Source: Bacteroidales bacterium
GTDB taxonomy: Bacteria > Bacteroidota > Bacteroidia > Bacteroidales > UBA932
Assembly: GCA_004552615.1 (NCBI GenBank)
Contig: SFNZ01000002.1
Coordinates: forward strand, 7,164 to 71,163
DNA length: 64,000 bases
Reading direction: 5' to 3'
Position numbers and translations under genes: made by a program. Position 1 is the first letter of the stretch, and each line of letters opens with the position of its first letter. Below, one piece after another: positions 36,540 through 44,013 of this stretch. The notes under the pieces were generated by a model. That model was given only the letters and a program-made list of their open reading frames with translations, ran no database searches and was not told where the DNA came from.

Positions 36540-38414
36540 ATGGGCACCGCCGAAATTTACAGAAACAGGATTGCAAACCTTCGTTCCATGATGAGGGACA
36601 AGGGATTGGACGCAGTAATCATCACCGGCTCCGACCCGCACAACAGCGAATATCCCGCTGCGAGATGGAAGCAGGTGGAATGGATCAGCGGATTCACCGG
36701 GGAAGCCGGAGACGTTGTCATAACCATGGACCATGCCGGGCTCTGGACCGATACCCGCTATTTCATCCAGGCCACCAACCAGCTCGAGGGCACAGGAGTG
36801 GAACTTCACAAGACCAGGATTCCCGGGGAAATACGTATCCCTCAATGGCTTGCCCAGATTGCCTTCAACGGGGTGGAAGGGACTGTCGCGATAGCTGTTG
36901 ACGGGCTTGCGATGGATGTCTCCACAGTGGACTCCCTGAAGGCGGCATTCCGGGAGGCGGGACGCGAAGAAGACCCTTCACACGAGTCCGGATGCGGATT
37001 CCAGATAGTGGACCTGCCTGATATGCTCGAAGATCTATGGGAGGACCGTCCGGCCGTCCCGAGCACTCCTGTCATAACCTTGGGAGACGAGCTCACGGGT
37101 GAGTCCCGCATCTCCAAGATTCAGAGAATCAGGGATTTCATGGAGGACAAGGGTTGTTCTGCCGTACTCCTTACGGCTTTGGACGAGATAGCCTGGGTGC
37201 TGAATGTCAGGGCCTCTGATGTGGAATACAATCCTGTATGCATCTCTTATCTCCTGATTACTGCCGGAGATGTGGTCTGGTATGTCAGGAAAAACCGTCC
37301 GGCTGCCCTGCATTCCGAGACGGCCGACAGTTTCGCCGAGCTGGACGCCGACGGCATTGCCATCAGGGACTACGACGATGTCTTCCTTGAACTGTCGCAG
37401 GAGGATATCCCGGTTTTCAATTCCCTTTTCGTGGACCCGTCATCCCTCAACTATCATCTTTCCAGGACATTGTCAGGCCTCGGGGACTCCGTCAGGATAA
37501 TATCCGGGGACTCTCCTGTACCGCTCTGGAAATCAGTCAAGAACGAAGTGGAGATAGCCGGAATGAAGGAAGCGCATTTCGTCGACGGACTGGCCATGGA
37601 GAAATTCCTTTATTGGCTCGACTGCAGCATGAAGGCCGGAAACCGTATCACGGAATGGGATGCTGCACAGAAAATTGACTCCCTCAGGGCCGGGTCCGCA
37701 GGATGCATAGGGAACAGTTTCCAGACGATTTCAGCATACGGGGCAGGTGCCGCCCTCCCTCATTATGTCACGCCGGAGCACGGATCTGCGGTACTCGAAC
37801 CTCACGGGCTTTACCTGTGCGATTCCGGAGGACAATATTTCTTCGGTACCACCGACCTTACCAGAACTGTCCCTCTCGGCCCGTGCACGGCACTTGAAAA
37901 GGAAGATTACACCCTGGTGCTCAAAGGGCATATCGGCCTCGCTATGTCAGTCTTCCCTGCCGGTACTTCCGGATGCCAGGTAGACTATGCTGCGAGGTGT
38001 CCGCTCTGGCAATACCACCGAGACTACGGCCACGGGACCGGCCACGGAGTCGGTTTCTTCCTCAATGTCCACGAAGGTCCCCAGGAAATCCGCCACAATT
38101 TCAATCAGGTCCCTCTCCTCCCGGGAATGATAACTTCCGACGAACCGGGCCTGTACCGCGAGGGCATGCACGGGGTCAGGCATGAAAGTCTCATCCTGTG
38201 CGTTGATGCCGGGACCAATGATTTCGGCACCTGGAGATGTTTCGAGAACCTGACACTCTGTCATATAGACACTTCAGCCGTCATCACGGAAATGCTGACG
38301 GCTGAAGAAAAGGCATGGCTGGACGAATACAATGAGGAGGTCTTCCGTACACTGTCCCCGCAGCTCCCGGATGATGTTGCTGCATGGCTCAGGGAAAAGA
38401 CCCTGCCGCTGTAA
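36540..38414 (+). CDS. Xaa-Pro aminopeptidase (M24B)
   Basis: A 624-residue aminopeptidase P-type protein that removes N-terminal residues preceding proline. Two creatinase-like N-terminal domains (about 1-300) precede the pita-bread M24 domain. Metal ligands appear in order: Asp in LCDSGGQYFFG, Asp in TTDLTRTV, His in HGTGHGVG, Glu in SDEPG and Glu in RHESLI. Length matches the eukaryote-like long form common in Bacteroidetes. No signal peptide, so cytosolic. It follows the phosphoesterase gene by 11 nt, and its stop is directly adjacent to the stop of the opposite-strand small gene. Confidence 0.92.
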   Translation: MGTAEIYRNRIANLRSMMRDKGLDAVIITGSDPHNSEYPAARWKQVEWISGFTGEAGDVVITMDHAGLWTDTRYFIQATNQLEGTGVELHKTRIPGEIRIPQWLAQIAFNGVEGTVAIAVDGLAMDVSTVDSLKAAFREAGREEDPSHESGCGFQIVDLPDMLEDLWEDRPAVPSTPVITLGDELTGESRISKIQRIRDFMEDKGCSAVLLTALDEIAWVLNVRASDVEYNPVCISYLLITAGDVVWYVRKNRPAALHSETADSFAELDADGIAIRDYDDVFLELSQEDIPVFNSLFVDPSSLNYHLSRTLSGLGDSVRIISGDSPVPLWKSVKNEVEIAGMKEAHFVDGLAMEKFLYWLDCSMKAGNRITEWDAAQKIDSLRAGSAGCIGNSFQTISAYGAGAALPHYVTPEHGSAVLEPHGLYLCDSGGQYFFGTTDLTRTVPLGPCTALEKEDYTLVLKGHIGLAMSVFPAGTSGCQVDYAARCPLWQYHRDYGHGTGHGVGFFLNVHEGPQEIRHNFNQVPLLPGMITSDEPGLYREGMHGVRHESLILCVDAGTNDFGTWRCFENLTLCHIDTSAVITEMLTAEEKAWLDEYNEEVFRTLSPQLPDDVAAWLREKTLPL

Positions 38415-38678
38415 TCATTTCAGCTTTCGTTTCAATATCCGGACGGCTGCAAGCAGGATTCTGTCTATCGGCAGCTCTCCGGATATTTTCTTTATTCCGT
38501 GTGCGAACAGCCCGGCGGGGGAATAATGTTCCATGGCGTTTTCGTAGCTCTCGGCAATCTCCCTCTCCTTGGACCTGATTCTCCTCGAGAGCCCTGCCTG
38601 GGCCGCTTCAATCCCGGAGATGTCCCGGATATCCTGATATCGGATGTTCTCCATCCTGATTTCCGTTTTCGTTTCCAT
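38415..38678 (-). CDS. Small hypothetical protein after holin-like gene
   Basis: An 87-residue basic protein of unknown family, without a signal peptide. Predicted largely helical, with a final hydrophobic-basic helix (RILLAAVRILKRKLK). It lies 9 nt after the holin-like gene and is the last of three minus-strand genes (YtxH, holin-like, this). Such trios recur in Bacteroidetes and are often stress-linked, although the third gene varies. Its stop codon abuts that of the aminopeptidase gene. Confidence 0.65.
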   Translation of the reverse strand: METKTEIRMENIRYQDIRDISGIEAAQAGLSRRIRSKEREIAESYENAMEHYSPAGLFAHGIKKISGELPIDRILLAAVRILKRKLK

Positions 38679-38687
38679 ACTGTCCAG

Positions 38688-39083
38688 CTATTTTCCATAT
38701 TTTTCTATCTGGCCGTCAGCAGGGGAAATGTCCGGCTTCTCGAAGAACAACCGGATGAAAAGCTGCACCAGGCTTCCGAGAAACAACTTCTTCCTCAATG
38801 CCCAGAGCACAGCCATGACCATCAGGAAAAATCCGGCCACGATGAAGGCCCCGACCGAATAGCTTCCTATGATGTCCCCTATCAGGAGTACGCCTCCGAA
38901 AGCAGTGGCAGTCATCACGATACTGCCGAGACTTATGAAAAGTATAGCCAGGAAGATCCGGTTCAATGTGATTGACAATCCTTTGGCCGTCCTGAGCTTG
39001 ATCTCGTCTATTTTCAGGTCAATGTATTCGGCCGTGCTCCTGCCGAGATTCTCGGCAGGCCTTGTGAATTCCCTGTCCATCAC
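38688..39083 (-). CDS. Holin-X/PF07332-like membrane protein
   Basis: A 131-residue inner-membrane protein with two strong helices (about 40-62 and 75-98) and a charged N-terminal part (NLGRSTAEYIDLKIDEIKL). This pattern fits the 'phage holin 3_6'/holin-X family, which despite the name is found as housekeeping membrane proteins in many bacteria. No phage genes are near, so it is not a lysis gene. It overlaps the upstream YtxH gene by 4 nt (ATGA), so the two are translationally coupled. Confidence 0.75.
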   Translation of the reverse strand: MMDREFTRPAENLGRSTAEYIDLKIDEIKLRTAKGLSITLNRIFLAILFISLGSIVMTATAFGGVLLIGDIIGSYSVGAFIVAGFFLMVMAVLWALRKKLFLGSLVQLFIRLFFEKPDISPADGQIEKYGK

Positions 39084-39421
39084 GCGTCTGCCTTGATGTC
39101 ATGGTCCGCTTCCCTGGAGAGGGCCTCCTCCAGTTTGTCGAGCTTCTCGAGGATAATCTTCCTCGCGCTCTCTTTCAGGCTTGTTCCTTCAGCCGCGAGC
39201 AGCTCCCTGATAGAGCTCAGTTCGTCCTCCACCTTGTCCCGTGCTTCACAGCAGGCCTGTCCGGCTTTCTCGCCGAATTCCCTGGCCTTGTCATAACCCT
39301 CCCTGGCGGCTTCTTTGATTTTTTCCCTGGTTTCCTCACCCTTTTCCGGGGCGAAGAGAAGACCGATTGCCACGCCTGCCGCAGCTCCTGCGATCAGTGC
39401 GAATAAGGATTCCGATTTCAT
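39080..39421 (-). CDS. YtxH domain protein
   Basis: A 113-residue protein with the YtxH signature at the N-terminus: a Gly/Ala-rich hydrophobic segment ALIAGAAAGVAIGLLFAPEKG, the 'APxxG' turn being characteristic, followed by an amphipathic, charge-rich helix (EETREKIKEAAREGYDKAREF). YtxH proteins are general-stress envelope proteins with no settled biochemical role. Its stop overlaps the holin-like gene start by 4 nt. Confidence 0.82.
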   Translation of the reverse strand: MKSESLFALIAGAAAGVAIGLLFAPEKGEETREKIKEAAREGYDKAREFGEKAGQACCEARDKVEDELSSIRELLAAEGTSLKESARKIILEKLDKLEEALSREADHDIKADA

Positions 39422-39508
39422 GATTTCAAAATTTTGGTGTAAGGATACAATTATCCGGCCCCGGGAAACTGTCAGTGACAGATCCGCAAGGCCGGATTGA
39501 TATTCCGC

Positions 39509-39531
39509 AAATCCCGTACCTGTGGGGATTT
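39509..39531 (-). terminator. Possible terminator hairpin after sdhC
   Basis: AAATCCC (39509-39515) and GGGATTT (39525-39531) form a 7-bp stem just downstream of the sdhC stop on the minus strand. There is no T-run after it on that strand, so termination is uncertain; it may only stabilise the mRNA end. Confidence 0.4.
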
Positions 39532-39551
39532 GTCAGATTCCCTTGTGCTGA

Positions 39552-40247
39552 TTAGCCTATGATGCCTTTGGCATGGAGGAATGCGTTCACAGCTACCGAA
39601 GTGAAGAGCAGCCAGATGATGGCGGATACGATGACACCGATCACCTTGAGTCTCTTCATCCAAGGCTGATTGTCCCAGCCCACAGTCTGGAACATGCTCC
39701 AGAATCCGTGTGTGAGGTGGAAGAATACAGCGATGAACCATACGATGTAGATGAGGAGCACCCAGATGTTTCCGAATGTCGCCGTGAGAAGATCGTAAGG
39801 GTTCGCTGCATGCTCTCCCATGAACTCCTTGAGCTGCATGTCAGCCCAGAAATGGGTGAGGTGGAAGAACAGGATGCCGAGAATCACGATTCCGAGCACG
39901 AACATGTTCTTTGCGGACCATGAATCTGCCTTTGCCCTGCTGGCTACCTCATAGCGCTTGTATCCGCCACGTGCCTTCACGTTGTACCATGTGAGGTAGC
40001 ATCCGTAGAAGATGTGTACGAACACGCCGAGGGCGAGCACCGGCACCATGATGGTGACAATCGGCAGTGACATGAAGTCACATCCAAGCTGGAACAGCCC
40101 CGTGAAAGAGCCGAATTCCCCGGTGAATGAATCAATTACTGAAAAGAAGTTGATAGTTCCGTGCAGCAGCAGGAACACGATAAGAAATGCTCCGCTGACA
40201 GCCTGAATGAACTTTCTCCCGATGGAGTAGTGGAATGCGTTCGCCAT
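39552..40247 (-). CDS. sdhC: Succinate dehydrogenase/fumarate reductase cytochrome b
   Basis: A 231-residue diheme membrane anchor of the Bacteroidetes-type succinate:quinone oxidoreductase. Five hydrophobic helices are evident; candidate axial heme ligands are His29 (LLLHG), His78 (FVHIF), His129 or His132 (FHLTHFW) and His177 or His180 (FHLTHGFW). Usually this gene is followed by sdhA and sdhB. Here the next gene downstream is ytxH, and only 130 nt of non-coding sequence follow, so A and B must lie elsewhere or be absent. A minus-strand TATATTTG box is 39 nt upstream. Confidence 0.9.
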   Translation of the reverse strand: MANAFHYSIGRKFIQAVSGAFLIVFLLLHGTINFFSVIDSFTGEFGSFTGLFQLGCDFMSLPIVTIMVPVLALGVFVHIFYGCYLTWYNVKARGGYKRYEVASRAKADSWSAKNMFVLGIVILGILFFHLTHFWADMQLKEFMGEHAANPYDLLTATFGNIWVLLIYIVWFIAVFFHLTHGFWSMFQTVGWDNQPWMKRLKVIGVIVSAIIWLLFTSVAVNAFLHAKGIIG

Positions 40248-40286
40248 TATTGTATGATATTTGATTTCAAAATGTCAATCTGAATG

Positions 40287-40294
40287 CAAATATA
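40287..40294 (-). promoter_or_regulatory. -7 box for sdhC
   Basis: The minus strand reads TATATTTG, 39 nt before the sdhC ATG; no good -33 element. It is divergent from the pyrH box. Confidence 0.5.
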
Positions 40295-40302
40295 GGTTGT
40301 TT

Positions 40303-40334
40303 CTTGCAAGTTTCATAATATTTCGATAATTTTG
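40303..40334 (+). promoter_or_regulatory. Promoter for pyrH-frr
   Basis: CTTG (40303-40306) and TAATTTTG (40327-40334) are 20 nt apart, fitting the Bacteroidetes promoter with one mismatch. The leader of about 70 nt contains a perfect 6-bp hairpin CCGGAC/GTCCGG (40354-40372). Confidence 0.6.
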
Positions 40335-40407
40335 TTTCCGATTTAGAACCGCCGGACGGGACTTGTCCGGACGTGTCTGGAATGACCAACATTAAAATAT
40401 CCTGTAT

Positions 40408-41112
40408 ATGTATAGAAGAGTACTCCTCAAATTGAGCGGAGAAAGCCTCGGCGGACCTGCCGGCAAGGGACTTGACACGGAAAGCCTCAGGGCTTACGCG
40501 GAAGAAATCGCGGAAGCGGCGAAGGCCGGCCTCCAGATTGCCATAGTGAACGGCGGCGGCAATATTTTCCGCGGGCTGCAGGGCACCGGCAAGGGTTTCG
40601 ACCGCGTTGACGGGGACAAGATGGGAATGCTGGCCACGGTCATCAACTCTCTCGCCCTGTCGATGTTCATAAAGGAGCAGGGAGTGGATGCCCAGGTGTT
40701 CACGGCCACCCCGATGGAGCCTGTGGCCAAATATTATATGCGGGACGATGCAGTGAGGGTGCTCGAGAACGGCGGAGTGGCCCTGATATCGGGAGGTACG
40801 GGCAATCCGTTCTTCACCACCGATTCCGGAGCCGCCCTGCGTGCCCTCGAGATAGGGGCTGACGCCCTCCTGAAAGGCACCCGCGTGGACGGGGTCTATA
40901 CGGCTGACCCCGAGAAGGACCCGACTGCCGAGAAATATGACGAACTGACTTTCGACCAGGCCATTGCGGAACATCTGAAAGTGATGGACCAGACCGCTTT
41001 CGCCCTCTGCAGCGAGGGGAATATGCCTATAATTGTGTTCGACATGAACTGCCGCGGAAACCTCACGAGACTTCTGCGCGGAGAGAAAGTCGGAACTACA
41101 GTACATGTATAA
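40408..41112 (+). CDS. pyrH: UMP kinase PyrH
   Basis: PyrH phosphorylates UMP to UDP, a committed step to pyrimidine nucleotides. The 234-residue protein has the amino acid kinase fold: KLSGESLGG (about 6-14), GGGNIFRGL (near 49-57), the acidic GDKMGMLATVINSLAL segment and the GTGNPFFTTD loop. Length fits the hexameric bacterial enzyme. It is followed 20 nt later by frr, the same arrangement as in most bacteria, and both have a shared promoter at 40303-40334. Confidence 0.96.
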   Translation: MYRRVLLKLSGESLGGPAGKGLDTESLRAYAEEIAEAAKAGLQIAIVNGGGNIFRGLQGTGKGFDRVDGDKMGMLATVINSLALSMFIKEQGVDAQVFTATPMEPVAKYYMRDDAVRVLENGGVALISGGTGNPFFTTDSGAALRALEIGADALLKGTRVDGVYTADPEKDPTAEKYDELTFDQAIAEHLKVMDQTAFALCSEGNMPIIVFDMNCRGNLTRLLRGEKVGTTVHV

Positions 41113-41132
41113 CCATTTAAAACTCAAATATT

Positions 41133-41699
41133 ATGTTACCAAGAGCAAACGAGATCGTCACTGCGGCTGACAAGAAGATGAAAGATGCCGTGGCTTTTCT
41201 TGAAGAGGACCTCAAGACATACCGTGTGGGCAAGGCCAATCCTTCCCTGTTCAACAATGTCATAGTGGACTATTACGGAATGCCGACACCGGTTCCGCAG
41301 GTGGCTTCCGTCACCGCTCCTGATGCCAAGACCGTGCTCATCCAGCCTTGGGAGAAGAACATGATTGCCAAGATTGAGAAGGCCATCATGGATGCCAACA
41401 TCGGCATGACCCCGCAGAACAACGGCGAACAGATCCGATGCAATGTGCCGCCTCTCACCGAGGAGCGCAGGAAAGAGCTCATCAAGAAGGCGAAGGCAGC
41501 CGGCGAGAATGCCAAGGTTGTGGTGCGCAATGCCCGCCGCGATGCAGTTGACCTGCTGAAGAAGGCCCAGAAGAATGAAGGACTTCCTGAGGACGCCGAG
41601 AAAGAAGGCGAGGAGGAAGTACAGAAAGTCACAGACAAGAACGTGAAGGAAATCGATGCCCTCATAGCCGCCAAGGAAAAGGACATCATGACCGTATAG
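41133..41699 (+). CDS. frr: Ribosome recycling factor
   Basis: RRF, with EF-G, splits the post-termination ribosome. The 188-residue protein has the long three-helix bundle and the small domain: YRVGKANPSLFNNVIVDYYG (about 30-49), then PWEKNMIAKIEKAI and LTEERRKELIKKAK. Length matches the family (185 is typical). It follows pyrH by 20 nt. Downstream lies the leader region of the aromatic operon; no separate terminator for frr is convincing. Confidence 0.96.
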   Translation: MLPRANEIVTAADKKMKDAVAFLEEDLKTYRVGKANPSLFNNVIVDYYGMPTPVPQVASVTAPDAKTVLIQPWEKNMIAKIEKAIMDANIGMTPQNNGEQIRCNVPPLTEERRKELIKKAKAAGENAKVVVRNARRDAVDLLKKAQKNEGLPEDAEKEGEEEVQKVTDKNVKEIDALIAAKEKDIMTV

Positions 41700-41738
41700 T
41701 TTTTTTCGCGCAGAGTGTACAATCTGCGGAAATATTGT

Positions 41739-41746
41739 TATATTTG
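41739..41746 (+). promoter_or_regulatory. -7 box for aromatic amino acid operon
   Basis: TATATTTG matches TAnnTTTG and ends 8 nt before the ATG of the leader peptide, so the transcript probably starts almost at that codon. No convincing -33 element; read-through from frr is also possible. Confidence 0.55.
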
Positions 41747-41754
41747 CTGGTGAC

Positions 41755-41820
41755 ATGAGTAACAACAGTACACGATTTTCCGGCTTCGGGTTTTATTATT
41801 ACTTTTATCCTTCGAGATGA
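41755..41820 (+). CDS. Phe/Tyr-rich leader peptide of the pheA operon
   Basis: A 21-codon frame from ATG 41755 to TGA 41818-41820. Residues 8-18 read FSGFGFYYYFY: four Phe codons (TTT, TTC, TTT, TTT) and four Tyr codons (TAT, TAT, TAC, TAT) in eleven. It stands just after a -7 box and before pheA, aminotransferase, tyrA and aroF/CM, the genes that make exactly these two amino acids. Its 3' part (41785-41794) can pair with 41821-41830 over 10 bp including three G-U pairs, so ribosome stalling at the aromatic codons would open that helix. Role as an attenuation leader peptide is inferred from composition, position and RNA pairing; it was not recognised by homology. Confidence 0.7.
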   Translation: MSNNSTRFSGFGFYYYFYPSR

Positions 41821-41909
41821 AAGCCCGGGAGTCGTATATGACAAGTTACTTTTAATCAGAGATTTACAAAGGCTGCCCGGACGCGCGGACAGCCTTTCGT
41901 CATATATGC
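41821..41909 (+). promoter_or_regulatory. Putative attenuator RNA of the pheA operon
   Basis: Three elements are visible after the leader peptide. First, 41821-41830 (AAAGCCCGGG) can pair with the leader codons at 41785-41794. Second, its CCGGG part (41826-41830) can instead pair with CCCGG (41877-41881), the left arm of the third element. Third, a hairpin of 11 paired bases in 12 (41869-41880 with 41887-41898, 6-nt loop GACGCG). A further helix, 41834-41843 with 41900-41909 (10 bp, one G-U), could enclose that hairpin. The hairpin lacks a long U tract, so termination needs testing. Confidence 0.55.
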
Positions 41910-41944
41910 GGACGACATAAAGAACAGGCATAAAAACTACATTT

Positions 41945-42787
41945 ATGAACAAAAGAGTGGCAATACAGGGTTTCCACGGCAGTTTCCACGAACAGGCTGC
42001 CTGCAGTTTCTATGAGAAATTGGGCGAGCCCGAGCCGGACATCATCGAGTGCGCGACATTCGAGGGCCTTTTCACCTCTCTCGCGGACGACAAGGCGGAT
42101 GCGGCGATAATAGCGGTCGAGAACACCACGTCGGGAGGACTCCTGCCGAACTTCGACCTGCTCAGGCGATACAAGGCCAGGGTAAAAGGGGAGATATATC
42201 TCCATATCCATCAGAATCTCATGGCGATTCCCGGGCAGAAACTCGAGGATATCCGCGAAGTCAGGACACATTACATGGCCATCAACCAGACCCGTCAGTT
42301 CTTCGAGACCAAGTGCCCGTGGATACAGATGGTGGAGTCGGAAGACACGGCCAAAAGTGCGGCAGACGTGGCAGAAGGACACCTGATGGGGGTCGGAGCC
42401 GTTGCCTCATCGCTTGCGGCGGAGCGTTTCGGGCTTGAGATCCTGCAGCCGGAAATAGAAACATACAGCCAGAACTACACGAGATTTCTCGTCATTGACG
42501 ACTCGGTGAACGTTCCGGAGGAGAGAATCAGCAAGGCATCGATATGTTTCACGTTGCCGCATACCCCGGGCTCCCTGGCACACATCCTCACCATACTGTC
42601 ATTCTACGACATGAACCTGTCGAGGATACAGTCCCTCCCGATACCGGGCAAGAAATGGCAGTACTTCTTCTACGTAGATATTACATTCGAGAGTTATGAG
42701 CGTTATACCCAGGCGCTTGCGGCTGTCAGGCCGCTTGTCGAGGGACTCGATATAATGGGTGAATATGAATCGGAGGCAAGACTATGA
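41945..42787 (+). CDS. pheA: Prephenate dehydratase
   Basis: PheA converts prephenate to phenylpyruvate, the committed Phe step. The 280-residue protein has a periplasmic-binding-like catalytic domain with GFHGSFHEQAA, VENTTSGG and the catalytic TRF motif (179-181), and a C-terminal ACT domain (about 198-275). In the usual ACT domain, Phe is held by GALV and ESRP; here the corresponding places read GSLA and QSLP, so Phe feedback may be weak or different. Unlike E. coli PheA there is no chorismate mutase domain; that lies on AroF. It overlaps the aminotransferase gene by 4 nt. Confidence 0.94.
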   Translation: MNKRVAIQGFHGSFHEQAACSFYEKLGEPEPDIIECATFEGLFTSLADDKADAAIIAVENTTSGGLLPNFDLLRRYKARVKGEIYLHIHQNLMAIPGQKLEDIREVRTHYMAINQTRQFFETKCPWIQMVESEDTAKSAADVAEGHLMGVGAVASSLAAERFGLEILQPEIETYSQNYTRFLVIDDSVNVPEERISKASICFTLPHTPGSLAHILTILSFYDMNLSRIQSLPIPGKKWQYFFYVDITFESYERYTQALAAVRPLVEGLDIMGEYESEARL

Positions 42788-44007
42788 TCATCAGACCGGC
42801 CAGAAGGACAGAATCTGTCCAGGAATACTATTTCTCCAGGAAACTCAAGGAGATAGACAAGATGAATTCCGCACGGATTGCGGAAGGACTTCCACGTGTC
42901 ATTAATCTGGGCATCGGCTCCCCGGACGGAATGCCGCCTGCGGAAGCCATTGATACCCTGAAGGAATGCGCCTCGATGCCCGGGACCCACGCATATCAGA
43001 GCTATGTCGGGACTCCAGAACTCAGGAAGGCGTTTGCAGACTGGTATGCACGATATTATGGTGTGACATTGTCCCCGGACGGGGAAATCCAGCCCCTGTT
43101 CGGCTCGAAGGAGGGCATCCTGCTCATCAGCATGGCTTTCATCAATGAGGGGGACAAGGTTCTGGTTCCTGATCCGGGTTATCCGACCTACACCTCCGCC
43201 TCCAGGCTTGTCGGGGCCGGGATATTGACCTACGACCTGAAGGAGGACAACGGCTGGCAGCCGGACTTCGACGCGCTTGAGAAAATGGACCTCGACGGCG
43301 TGAAGATAATGTGGACGAACTATCCGAACATGCCGACCGGAGGACGGGCCACCAAGGAACTCTACCAGAGGATAACGGATTTCGGCCTGAGACACAATAT
43401 CCTGATAGTCAATGACAATCCGTACAGCTTCATATTGAACGACAATCCTCTTTCCATCCTCGCATCCGAAGGGGCGAAGGAGTGCTGCCTCGAACTGAAC
43501 TCGTTGAGCAAGGCGCACAATATGTCGGGCTGGCGTGTCGGCATGGTGGCCGGCTCCAGGGAGCTCATCTCGGAGGTCCTGAAAGTCAAGAGCCAGATGG
43601 ATTCCGGAATGTTCAGGCCGATGCAGATGGCCGCCGTGAAGGCTCTCGGCCAGGGACCCGAATGGTTCGAGACCCTCAATGCGGAGTACAAGGTGCGCCG
43701 CGAGGCTGCCGGAAAGATCTTCGACCTGATTGGTGCAAAGTATGACAAGGAGTCGAGCGGCCTGTTCCTTTGGGGACGTCTGGATCCTGGCAATCCGCTT
43801 CTCGCCAAAACGTCGCCACAGGCCGGGCCGGATGACCGCAGTCTCGGTGAAATACTCTCTGACAGAGTGCTTTACGAGGCAGGCGTATTCATTACTCCGG
43901 GATTCATATTCGGCAGGAACGGCCGGAATTATATTAGGATATCCCTCTGCGCGAAGCCGGAGGTGCTGGCGGAAGCATTGGAGAAAATACGTAAAATCAC
44001 GGAATAG
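42784..44007 (+). CDS. Class I/II aminotransferase (aromatic pathway)
   Basis: A 407-residue PLP-dependent transaminase of fold type I. Recognisable are NLGIGSPDG near the N-terminus, NYPNMPTGG (aspartate aminotransferase-like NPxNPTG region), VNDNPYS, and the Schiff-base lysine in NSLSKAHNMSGWR. Its place between pheA (4-nt overlap) and tyrA (6-nt gap) implies it transaminates phenylpyruvate and 4-hydroxyphenylpyruvate to Phe and Tyr, but LL-DAP or aspartate aminotransferase activity cannot be excluded by sequence alone. Confidence 0.88.
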   Translation: MIIRPARRTESVQEYYFSRKLKEIDKMNSARIAEGLPRVINLGIGSPDGMPPAEAIDTLKECASMPGTHAYQSYVGTPELRKAFADWYARYYGVTLSPDGEIQPLFGSKEGILLISMAFINEGDKVLVPDPGYPTYTSASRLVGAGILTYDLKEDNGWQPDFDALEKMDLDGVKIMWTNYPNMPTGGRATKELYQRITDFGLRHNILIVNDNPYSFILNDNPLSILASEGAKECCLELNSLSKAHNMSGWRVGMVAGSRELISEVLKVKSQMDSGMFRPMQMAAVKALGQGPEWFETLNAEYKVRREAAGKIFDLIGAKYDKESSGLFLWGRLDPGNPLLAKTSPQAGPDDRSLGEILSDRVLYEAGVFITPGFIFGRNGRNYIRISLCAKPEVLAEALEKIRKITE

Positions 44008-44013
44008 AATAAT

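Noticed and set aside
38688..39083. Holin-like gene as a sign of prophage
   Set aside because: No phage structural, lysin or integrase genes are near; the YtxH-holin-like pair is a common chromosomal envelope set.
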